The notes under the pieces were generated by a model. That model did not search any database. It had not been told where the DNA came from and worked only from the letters and a program-made list of their open reading frames with translations. A program made the translations under genes and the position numbers. 64,000 nt of DNA from Halosimplex carlsbadense 2-9-1 (GTDB lineage: Archaea; Halobacteriota; Halobacteria; Halobacteriales; Haloarculaceae): positions 58,353 through 122,352 of the forward strand of contig NZ_AOIU01000048.1 of NCBI RefSeq assembly GCF_000337455.1, in the 5' to 3' direction. Positions 35,035-42,525 of the stretch are shown in pieces (the first letter of the stretch is position 1; each line of letters begins with the position of its first letter).

Positions 35035-35349
35035 TCACGCTTCCTCGTCGACCGCCGCCTCGGCGGACGGGCGGTCTCGCGTGCGATCGGCGTTGTGGCT
35101 GTGGACCCACTCGCCGGGTTCGATGGGTGCGGTCGCCGTCCCGACCCCCTCGCCGTCCTTGCGGACCGTCTCGCCGGCGTCGATCGACACGAGTGCGAAC
35201 TCGTGTCCGGCGTCGATGTCCTCGACCAGTCTCACCGGTTCGCCGCCGATCCAGAACTGTCGCCCGGCGTCGAGGTCGTCCAGCGCGGTGACGACGTTGT
35301 CGCCCTCGGCCATGTAGACCGCGGCGTCGCCGACCGTCTCGCCGTTCAT
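35035..35349 (-). CDS. UxaA-family SAF-domain protein (altronate dehydratase small-subunit type)
   Basis: 104 residues. MNGETVGDAAVYMAEGDNVV, TALDDLDAG, FALVSIDAGETVRKDGEGVG and WVHSHNADRTR are the pattern of the N-terminal SAF domain of altronate/galactarate dehydratases, which in haloarchaea is a separate small subunit. The His/Asn of VHSHN is part of the family signature. The large subunit gene is not next to it: the next gene on this side is the convergent GH4. It may serve a distant large subunit. A 33-codon leftward frame (GTG 35473 to TGA 35372) precedes it and may be a remnant of a lost neighbour. Start at ATG 35347-35349. Confidence 0.78.
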   Translation of the reverse strand: MNGETVGDAAVYMAEGDNVVTALDDLDAGRQFWIGGEPVRLVEDIDAGHEFALVSIDAGETVRKDGEGVGTATAPIEPGEWVHSHNADRTRDRPSAEAAVDEEA

Positions 35350-35613
35350 CGCGAGCCACCTCGGTACGGGGTCACGCGGGACCACCCCGTGTCGCGACCC
35401 CGGTGGCGTGGAAGCCGCCGATCGCGGCGCGGCTCGCGACCGCGTCGCCGATGTCCTTCGATGCGTCACTCACGATAGCCGTCCGACCGGATAGACGAGT
35501 CATTGGTGGGATTCGCGTGTTTCAGGTCGGCGCTCAGCCATTTGAATGTTTCTCACGTCGGGCGTTCGGCGGCCGCGGCGCGAGGCGAGGAGCGCGTGCC
35601 GGGAGCGGGTGAA

Positions 35614-36339
35614 CTACACGACGGCGGTCCGGAACCGCGTGATCGCCGTCAGCACGGGGTAGGTCCAGTCGGCGTTCCCGTAGACGTAGTCACAGAGGTC
35701 GTGTCCGTCGGTCCCCGAGACGGGGTCCCGCCGCTGCACGAGCGCCTGTCGCTGCTGGGCGATCTCGTCGAGTTCGGGCTCGATCCCGACCGTCGCGGTC
35801 TCGGACCACGGCCCGCCGCAGTTCTCGACCAGGTCGTCGAGGGCTCGTCGACTCGCCTCGAGCGACGACCGCTCCCCGTCGAGTTGGTCGCACAGCCGTT
35901 CGCGCCCGTCGACCGCGTTGGCGACCGCGCTCGTCAGGGTCGACTTGTAGAACTCGGTGAACGCGGCGCCCGAGTTCCGGCGGAACCCCGCGGCCACGTC
36001 CGCCGTGAGCTCGGCCGCGACGTGTTCGACCAGCGACTCGCCGTACCGCTCCTCGTAGTGGTCGACGCTCATCACCGACTCGCGGAAGGCGCTTCGAAGC
36101 CGTTCGGTCCGGTTCGAGGGCGTGTCGACCAGCATCTGTCGCTGTCCCGGCTCGCTCGCGCTCGGCGTCTCCGTCTCGATGCCGGCGACGCGATCCCCGA
36201 ACCGCGCGAACGCGCGCCGCTCCGCCTCCACCTCGGCGTGCTCCCGGTCGACGATCTCCGTCGCCGTCGACAGCGGCTCCAGCACGTGGTCCCGGAGCGA
36301 CCGAACCACCGGGTCGTCCGCACGGCGGGAAGTTTCCAT
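35614..36339 (-). CDS. DUF7260-like haloarchaeal protein
   Basis: 241 residues, mostly helical and acidic. HAEVEAERRAFARFGDRVAG, SVDHYEERYGESLVEHVAAE and the end NADWTYPVLTAITRFRTAVV follow the haloarchaeal DUF7260 layout. Likely coiled-coil segments at about residues 28-50 and 160-180. No membrane span. The function is unknown. ATG at 36337-36339 is about 25 bases from a TATA-like TTTTTACC on the minus strand. The frame is open a further 240 codons upstream, but that part is Arg-rich and antisense to the GH3 gene. Confidence 0.6.
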   Translation of the reverse strand: METSRRADDPVVRSLRDHVLEPLSTATEIVDREHAEVEAERRAFARFGDRVAGIETETPSASEPGQRQMLVDTPSNRTERLRSAFRESVMSVDHYEERYGESLVEHVAAELTADVAAGFRRNSGAAFTEFYKSTLTSAVANAVDGRERLCDQLDGERSSLEASRRALDDLVENCGGPWSETATVGIEPELDEIAQQRQALVQRRDPVSGTDGHDLCDYVYGNADWTYPVLTAITRFRTAVV

Positions 36340-36434
36340 TATCGTGGTATACAGTCCCACGGTAAAAAGGTGTTGCGGCGGTCGCCGCGACCGGGGTTTC
36401 ACTCGTGTCCGTTCGGCCGAGACGGCAGCGAAGG

Positions 36435-38765
36435 CTACCGGTCGGCGTCGACGCGCACGTCGCTGAACAGTCGTCGCTCCCCCGCGTCGAGCGGTCGTTT
36501 CTCGCCGCCGATATCGAACCGTTCGGTCGCCCGGATGTCCTCTGCGGAGCGGCCCGCGCGGAGTTCGTACGCGCCGGGGTGGACGGCCGGGCGCTCCGCC
36601 TCGTCGAGGAAGGAGAGTTGGGTCGCTCCGAGTTCGAGCGAAACCCCCACGCGCTCGCCCGGTTCGAGGAAGACCCGTCGGAAGCCCCGCAACTGCTGGA
36701 CCGGTCTGACCAGCGGCGGGTGTCTGGCGTGGCTGTACCACTGGACGACCTCGTGACCCGCCCGGTCGCCGACGTTCTCGACCGTGACGCTCGCCTCGAC
36801 GGTCCCGTCGGTCCCGATGGCGTCGGCGGACAGCTCGATATCGCCGTACTCGAAGCTCGTGTAGCTCTCGCCGTGGCCGAACGGGAACAGCGCGTCGCCG
36901 GGCGTGAAGACGTAGTCGTTGCGAACGTCGTTGGGTTTGCGCCCGTAGTGGACGGGGAGCTGCCCTGCGTCTCTGGGGAGCGACACCGGGAGCCGGCCGC
37001 TCGGGTTGTGGTCGCCGAACAGCACGTCCGCGACCCCGTTCCCGCCCTCCTCGCCTGGGAGCCACGCGTGGACGAGCGCGGACGCGCTATCGGCGACTGA
37101 CTCCAGCGCGTGGGCCTTCCCGCTCAGGACGACGACGACTAGCGGCGTCCCCGTCTCGGCGACGGCCTCGACCAGCGCCGTCTGGACGCCCGGCAGCCCG
37201 AGGTCGGTCACGTCTCGCCCCTCCCCGCTGATGGAGACGGCGGGGCGCTCGGCGACCGCCTCGTCGGTGTCGCTGTGGTCGATCGTCGAGTTGCCCCCGA
37301 CGAACGCCACCGCCACGTCGGCGTCCGCCGCCGCCTCCACCGCCGTCTCGATGTCTCCCGTATCGGGACCGGTGAGCGTGCATCCCGGCGCGTGCGTGAC
37401 GCCCTCGGCGCCGAGACGGGCTTCGAGCCCGTCCAGCGGCGAGACGATGTCGATCCCGGCTTGTTCGTCCTCGAGCTCCGGAAAGTGCGCGAGGTAGGCG
37501 TAGTCGCCGAGCAGCCCCTCCGTCGCGTCCGCCTTGGGTCCGACGGCGGCGACCGCGGCGTCGTCGTCCAGCGGGAGCAGGTCGTCCCCGTCGGCGAGGA
37601 GCGTGACCGACTCGCGGGCGGCCCGCCGCGCGAGCGCCCGCTGGTCGTCGGTCTCGAAGGCCTCTGCGGCGGTTTCCGGGTCGGCCGGGTCGGCCTCGAA
37701 GAGCCCCTTGCGGACCTTGGTGCGGAGCACGCGCCGGACGGCCCTGTCGACGACCGCCTCGTCGAGGTCGCCGTCCTCGACGGCGCCGACGAGCTCCTCG
37801 TAGGCCTCGACGTTCGCGAGCTCCACGTCGATCCCCGCGCGGAGCGCCGCGACCGCGGCCTCGCGGTCGTCGGCGGCGACGCCGTGTTCGGTCCGGAGGT
37901 TGGTGACTGCGCCGTAGTCCGAGACGACCAGCCCGTCGAAGCCCCACTCCTCGCGGAGGCGGTCGGTGAGCAGACGGGTCGAACTCGCGCAGGGAACGCC
38001 GTCGATGTCGTGATACGCGTTCATCACGGACTCCGCGTCGGCCTCCCGGACGGCGGCTTCGAACGGGAAGAGATGCTCGCGCAACTCGCGCGGGCCCAGC
38101 GAGACCGACCCGCGGTTCTTCCCGCCGCTCGGAGCGCCGTGCCCGACGAAGTGCTTCGGCGTCGCGGCGACCCCGTCGGCGGGACCGTCGCCCTGGAGCC
38201 CCGAGACGTAGCCACAGACCATCCGGGCGACCAGGTACTGGTCCTCGCCGAAGGTCTCCTCGGTCCGCCCCCACCGGAGGTCGCGCGCCAGGTCGGCGAC
38301 CGGTGAGAGGGCGTGCGCGACGCCGATCGACCGGAGCTGTCGGCGGATCTCGGTCGTGATCTCCTCGACGAGGGCCGGTTCCCACGTGCTCGCAAGACCG
38401 ATCGACTGCGGGAACGTCGACCCGCCGGGACCCATGTACCCGCTGAGACACTCTTCGTGTGCGATCGCCGGGACCCCCAGCCGCGTCTCGTCGAGTATCG
38501 ACTGGGCCTCTGCGACCGCCGCGGCGCCCTCTCGCGGCACGAAGTCGCCCTCGCCGCAGAGCCGGGTGAACTCGCCGATCCCGTCGGCGAGTCGGGACTC
38601 GGCGTACTCCCGGTCGAACTCGCCGTCGTCGAACAACTGCGACGGCGCCAGCCCGCCGAGCTGTGCGACTTTCTCGGCGAGTGTCATCCGTTCGAGGAGG
38701 TCGTTCACCCGGCGCTCGGTCGACAGGGTCGGGTCTCGGTACGGCGGACGCTCGGATCCCGTCAT
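36435..38765 (-). CDS. Beta-glycosidase, glycoside hydrolase family 3
   Basis: 776 residues with all GH3 parts: the TIM-barrel domain with LRWGRTEETFGEDQYLVARM, PKHFVGHG (204-209) and the nucleophile Asp283 in LVVSDYGAVTNL; the alpha/beta sandwich domain with the GEGRDVTDLGLPG region supplying the acid/base; and a C-terminal Fn3-like domain (ASVTVENVGDRAGHEVVQWY). It would release beta-linked xylose or glucose from oligosaccharides. No signal peptide, so cytoplasmic. Divergent from the IclR gene, with a palindromic operator candidate at 38844-38862 between the two. Confidence 0.93.
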   Translation of the reverse strand: MTGSERPPYRDPTLSTERRVNDLLERMTLAEKVAQLGGLAPSQLFDDGEFDREYAESRLADGIGEFTRLCGEGDFVPREGAAAVAEAQSILDETRLGVPAIAHEECLSGYMGPGGSTFPQSIGLASTWEPALVEEITTEIRRQLRSIGVAHALSPVADLARDLRWGRTEETFGEDQYLVARMVCGYVSGLQGDGPADGVAATPKHFVGHGAPSGGKNRGSVSLGPRELREHLFPFEAAVREADAESVMNAYHDIDGVPCASSTRLLTDRLREEWGFDGLVVSDYGAVTNLRTEHGVAADDREAAVAALRAGIDVELANVEAYEELVGAVEDGDLDEAVVDRAVRRVLRTKVRKGLFEADPADPETAAEAFETDDQRALARRAARESVTLLADGDDLLPLDDDAAVAAVGPKADATEGLLGDYAYLAHFPELEDEQAGIDIVSPLDGLEARLGAEGVTHAPGCTLTGPDTGDIETAVEAAADADVAVAFVGGNSTIDHSDTDEAVAERPAVSISGEGRDVTDLGLPGVQTALVEAVAETGTPLVVVVLSGKAHALESVADSASALVHAWLPGEEGGNGVADVLFGDHNPSGRLPVSLPRDAGQLPVHYGRKPNDVRNDYVFTPGDALFPFGHGESYTSFEYGDIELSADAIGTDGTVEASVTVENVGDRAGHEVVQWYSHARHPPLVRPVQQLRGFRRVFLEPGERVGVSLELGATQLSFLDEAERPAVHPGAYELRAGRSAEDIRATERFDIGGEKRPLDAGERRLFSDVRVDADR

Positions 38766-38843
38766 GACCTACTCCGCGACGGCCTCCAGCAAAAGTGATC
38801 TGGTCGGCGATCCGCCCGGAGCGGCCGCGACGAGGGCGAAGCC

Positions 38844-38862
38844 CATCCGGTCATAGCGGAAA
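38844..38862. promoter_or_regulatory. Operator candidate in the GH3/iclR divergent promoter
   Basis: CATCCGGTCATAGCGGAAA matches the reverse complement of the GH78 upstream copy at 16533-16551 (CTTCCGGTCATAGCGGAAA) in 18 of 19 bases. It ends two bases before the TATA-like GTTTATCA (38864-38871) of the IclR gene, whose ATG is at 38895. Binding here would affect both divergent genes and autoregulate the regulator. Confidence 0.7.
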
Positions 38863-38894
38863 AGTTTATCATCCCGAGGATTCGATCGTGAGGT

Positions 38895-39653
38895 ATGGCA
38901 AACTCTGGCAAAGTCAACGCGGCGAAGATCTCCTTCGAGATCGTCGAAGCGCTCCGCGAACTCGACGGTGCCGGCGTCTCCGAAGTGGCCAGGTACCTGG
39001 ACATGCCGACGAGTACCGTCCACGACCACCTCCAGACGCTCGAAGAGGAGGCCTACCTGATCAAGGAGGGGCGCACGTTCCACGTGAGCACGCGCTTCCT
39101 GCAACTGGGCGAGCACGCGCGCGACCGGAAGAAGGCCTTCGAGATCGCTCGCCCCGAGGTCGAGGATCTGGCGGAACAGACCGGCGAACACGCGAACCTC
39201 CTCGTCGAGGAACACGGCCTGGGGGGGTTCCTCTACAAGGCCTGTGGCTCCGAGGCGGTTCAGCTCGACACCCACGCCGGAATGCGCGTCCCGCTCCAGA
39301 CGACGGCGCTCGGGAAGTCGATCATGGCGCAGCGGCCGACCGAAGAGGTCGAGGCGATCCTGGACCGACACGGGCTCCCGCAAGTGACCGAGAACACGGT
39401 CACTGACCGCGACGAACTGTTCGCGCAACTCGAAGAGATCCGTGAACGGGGGTACGCGTACGACGACGCCGAGCGCGTCAAGGGGATGCGTTGCGTCGCG
39501 GCGCCGATAACGGACGACGACGGTCGCGGCATCGCCGCCGTCAGTATCTCCGGCCCGAAGAGCAGGATGCGCGGCGACCGATTCACCGAGGAGGTCCCGG
39601 AGCTGGTCCTCAGGACCGCTAACGTCGTCGAGGTCAACCTCACCTACTCCTGA
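38895..39653 (+). CDS. IclR-family transcriptional regulator (glycan locus)
   Basis: 252 residues. N-terminal winged helix (KISFEIVEALRELDGAGVSE ... PTSTVHDHLQTLEEEAYLIK) and C-terminal IclR effector domain (LAEQTGEHANLLVEEHGLGG, LHTTALGKSIMA-type segment PLQTTALGKSIMAQRPTEEV, AAPITDDDGRGIAAVSISGP). Such proteins bind palindromes and respond to small sugar-derived or aromatic acids. In haloarchaea, IclR members such as XacR control sugar pathways. Position next to GH3 and the shared palindromes make it the probable regulator of the glycan locus. Leaderless ATG. Confidence 0.9.
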   Translation: MANSGKVNAAKISFEIVEALRELDGAGVSEVARYLDMPTSTVHDHLQTLEEEAYLIKEGRTFHVSTRFLQLGEHARDRKKAFEIARPEVEDLAEQTGEHANLLVEEHGLGGFLYKACGSEAVQLDTHAGMRVPLQTTALGKSIMAQRPTEEVEAILDRHGLPQVTENTVTDRDELFAQLEEIRERGYAYDDAERVKGMRCVAAPITDDDGRGIAAVSISGPKSRMRGDRFTEEVPELVLRTANVVEVNLTYS

Positions 39654-39659
39654 GCGGAG

Positions 39660-39977
39660 CGTCCGGTCTATCCGGAAGACAGTCGCGAGTGCGTTCGACT
39701 CGGTCGGCGCGCGAGGTCTCCGGATGCTCCGGTTTGTATGCTCTCTCGCTGTGGATCCGGAAACGTGAGACCGATCTGGGTCGACCGACGGATCTCTCCG
39801 CGCGGGCGCTATCACCCCACAGCGGCCGCGTTTCCGCTATTTCCGGAACGGTCGTAAGAATATTACAATCGTATGGGTGTAATCGCACGGTGGCGGGAAC
39901 GGAGACGCGCCATACGGCGGCGCTCACAGGAGGGGTTCGGCGCCCTACATGCGCTCTGTTTCCGGGAGGGACGGAAA
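39660..39977. repeat. Second array of TTTCCGG-N5-CCGGAAA palindromes, downstream of iclR
   Basis: Copies read: 39660-39678 (CGTCCGGTCTATCCGGAAG), 39717-39735 (TCTCCGGATGCTCCGGTTT), a half-site 39745-39763 (ending CCGGAAA), 39831-39849 (TTTCCGCTATTTCCGGAAC) and 39959-39977 (TTTCCGGGAGGGACGGAAA). The two last copies are 128 bases apart, nearly the same as the 124 bases between copies 3 and 4 at GH78, and each pair encloses an ATTACA palindrome. No gene follows on either strand within reach, so this may be the promoter of a lost gene or a decoy site. Confidence 0.65.
39862..39883. repeat. 22-bp palindrome ATTACA-N10-TGTAAT, copy 2
   Basis: Perfect arms ATTACA and TGTAAT around ATCGTATGGG. It lies 12 bases after a 19-bp palindrome copy. 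The shared word TGGCGGGAAC follows a few bases later both here and at copy 1. Confidence 0.65.
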
Positions 39978-41318
39978 GAAGACGGGGATGCCGGAACTGG
40001 ACCTCGGATCGCGGACCCGGTCCCGCTGGCGTCCCGATCCCGGTCGTCTCGAGATCGGTCGGGTGGCGGACCTCGTCCGCCGTGACGACCGCGTTCGAAT
40101 GTCGCCTCACGGAGCCGGTCACCCCCGCATAGACGACCGGGTCGCACCCCGAAACGTAGTCCATCAAAAACAGACGCGATGACAGATTTGATCAATAAAT
40201 ATTTTCACTCGGAAAAATAGTCAACAGTGAGAAAAACAGCAGAGCAGTTTATTTAATTTTGTATATGTATCTCAAGAGTAAGATATGGATACATTACGAT
40301 ATTATTACCATTCAGCGTGGGCGCGTCTCGTCGATCGTTCACGATCAAGTAGACGCGTGTGTGTACGTCCTGGATCGGATCGATCTCCGAGCCAGAGCAG
40401 GTGTCGAAACCGCGATCCGTATCGAGGCCACGCGGATCAGTTTGTCTGGTCTCCGCCTTCCAGATCCGCGTACTTAACCGGTAGATGGACGAAATAGAAC
40501 AGTGAGCCCCTCTCAAACGGCACCCGCCAGTGAACTCGACGAGAACCACGACGTGGCTGACGCCGGCTCTCTTGTCGGCGGATCCGGACTGTTCGAAGCT
40601 CCGTGTCTCCGGCACAGTTTCGGACCCGGGACGAACGCCACGGAGACCCCCACTAAACGAAAATATATATTTAGTTATATAGATGGAAAATGTAGAGGAA
40701 TGTCAATTTGTTCCCAAGATAGAAACTACTGATCAGTTTTTAACCCTGTCACTTTCCCGTGGCATCGGTATCTCCGAATACGACCGAGGACGGAAAAGCC
40801 CCGGAAATATCGGTCGCCCGTCGTTCCAGGTCACTTCGACCGCGGGTTCACTCAGGTTCTCGCGAGGAGAACGAGTATCGAGACGGGGAGCCCATGTTCG
40901 AGACGACGGCGGTGACGTTCAGTCCGAGGTCGACGATGTCCCACGGCAGCGGCGCTATCGCACTCCCTCGCTGCGCGCGAGTTCGCGGTTGGGCTCCGTG
41001 GCGTCGACAGTCGACGCTTTCCACGTAGGGTCGCTCGGCCCGACGACCTCGATCGGTCGTTCACCGGCTCGCGCGCCACACTGTGTCGTCGATGTCCGAA
41101 TGCGTCTCGCCCGAGTGGAGTCCTCACGTCGACCAGTTCTGCGAACCATTCGAAGCGCGACGGACACCGGACGGCCATGAAAATCTACTATCTCTATCCT
41201 ATCTGCTTGAATTACAGCTGCGGTCGAGCCGACGCGGATCAGACGGGAAGCGGGCGGGAGTCCGGCCGCTCGGGGTCCGCGCAACGCCGTCGACGAACGG
41301 GCCCCTCGCAGTTCAGCA
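39978..41318. other. 1.3-kb stretch without a convincing gene
   Basis: Two A+T-rich blocks (about 40180-40310 and 40655-40745) contain good TATA-like words (ATTTAATTTT near 40250, AAATATATATTTAG near 40660-40674), yet the frames that follow (GTG 40502, ATG 40683) are short, Ser/Arg/Pro-rich and without haloarchaeal acidity. Bases 40850-41200 have coding-like G+C but stops in every plausible frame. The region looks like decayed sequence or holds an untranslated RNA. Confidence 0.5.
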
Positions 41319-42335
41319 CTAGGGACGGCTCTCGAGTCGGTCGAGCGGGTTATCGCTCCCGACATCGCCGTTCGTCGCCGGTTCGGTCCCGGTGGCGTCA
41401 CCGAGAGACCGGTCGTCCGTCGACTCGTCCGCGGTGGTGGTCTCGTCACCCGAGTCGGGAACCGCGGTGTCGACCGGCCCGCCGGTTCCGTCCCGTCGCG
41501 ATCGGCCCCAGATGATCGCCCCCGCAGCCCCGAGCGCGGCTGTCAGCCCCAGTACGAGAAGTGACGACGTCCCGTCCCCGCTCGAACCCGTTCGGGGGTC
41601 GGACGCGGTCCCCTGTGAGGCCGGCGACGGGTCGCGCGCCTCGCGCGCCACGACCTCCCGTTGCCCGCCGCTCCGGAGTCGGCGCACCACCGCGGAGCCC
41701 ACCACTCCGAGAACGACACCGGCAACGAACGACTGTCCCCTGCTCGGGCCGTCGGCGCCCGTGGCTTCCGCAACCTTGCTGACCGCCGTGGCGGTGAGGT
41801 CACCGCCCGAGCCGATCGAGTCGGCCTCGCGTTGCTCGGTCGCTTCGAGTTCCTCGCTGCTCGCCGCGCGGAGCTTCGACTCCGCGGGCGTCCCCTCGTT
41901 GACGTGGCCCTCCAGGTCCCGGAAGAACTGGGTGACAAGTTTGTCGGCGACGCTCCCGATGGCGCGCTCGCCCAGGCTCGCGATGATGCCAGACACTTCG
42001 GCGCTGGCCTGCCACGAGACGGTCGTCGTCCCGTCGCCGTTGTCGTGGAGTTCCTGTGACGCGGTCGCCTTGAAGGAGTTCCTGCTCGCCTCGCCGGTCG
42101 CCTCGATCTCCAGTTCGTTGGGACGGTCGGCCGCCGTCACGATGCCCTCCACGTCGAAGGAGGGCTTGACGCTGCCGACCCCGACCGTGAGGCCGGCGAC
42201 GATGCGCGACGGGCCCTCCAGCACCAGCTCGTTACAGCCCGGCGCGCAGTCCATGAGGATGTCGGGGTCGGTGAAGTACTTCCAGAGTTCCTCCGGCGTT
42301 CCGTCGACAGTGAACTCTCCGCTGAACTCCATCAT
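41319..42335 (-). CDS. CoxG-type SRPBCC protein with C-terminal membrane segments
   Basis: 338 residues. Residues 1-150 are a CoxG domain: MEFSGEFTVDGTPEELWKYF, DPDILMDCAPGCNELVLEG, VEGIVTAADRPNELEIEATG, VSWQASAEVSGIIASLGERA. CoxG proteins attach to the membrane and help assemble or anchor CO-dehydrogenase-type molybdenum hydroxylases. The second half has two hydrophobic helices (SFVAGVVLGVVGSAVV; SLLVLGLTAALGAAGAIIWG) and acidic, low-complexity stretches, an extension longer than in typical CoxG. It probably serves the molybdenum hydroxylase at 54-58 kb, although it is 12 kb away. Start at 42333-42335 or one codon later. Confidence 0.82.
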   Translation of the reverse strand: MMEFSGEFTVDGTPEELWKYFTDPDILMDCAPGCNELVLEGPSRIVAGLTVGVGSVKPSFDVEGIVTAADRPNELEIEATGEASRNSFKATASQELHDNGDGTTTVSWQASAEVSGIIASLGERAIGSVADKLVTQFFRDLEGHVNEGTPAESKLRAASSEELEATEQREADSIGSGGDLTATAVSKVAEATGADGPSRGQSFVAGVVLGVVGSAVVRRLRSGGQREVVAREARDPSPASQGTASDPRTGSSGDGTSSLLVLGLTAALGAAGAIIWGRSRRDGTGGPVDTAVPDSGDETTTADESTDDRSLGDATGTEPATNGDVGSDNPLDRLESRP

Positions 42336-42525
42336 CGCGACACGTCACCCCCGTCTCGCCGGGACGGCCGCCCGTCCGCGTCGCGTTCGTCGTACCCGAT
42401 GCGCTGGCGCCTCGTGGGACTGCGAGTTGGGGTCATAGTGTGTCCGTCGTGGGTTGCGGCGGGTGTCTCCGATCTGCTATACTGTGTCATGGGTGCTGTT
42501 GTCACATTAAGCTGTCCACTGTGAC

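Noticed and set aside
40683..41180. 165-codon frame preceded by a TATA-like block
   Set aside because: It is Arg/Ser/Val-rich with no acidic bias and no recognisable domain. It could be a remnant, but is not supported as a gene.
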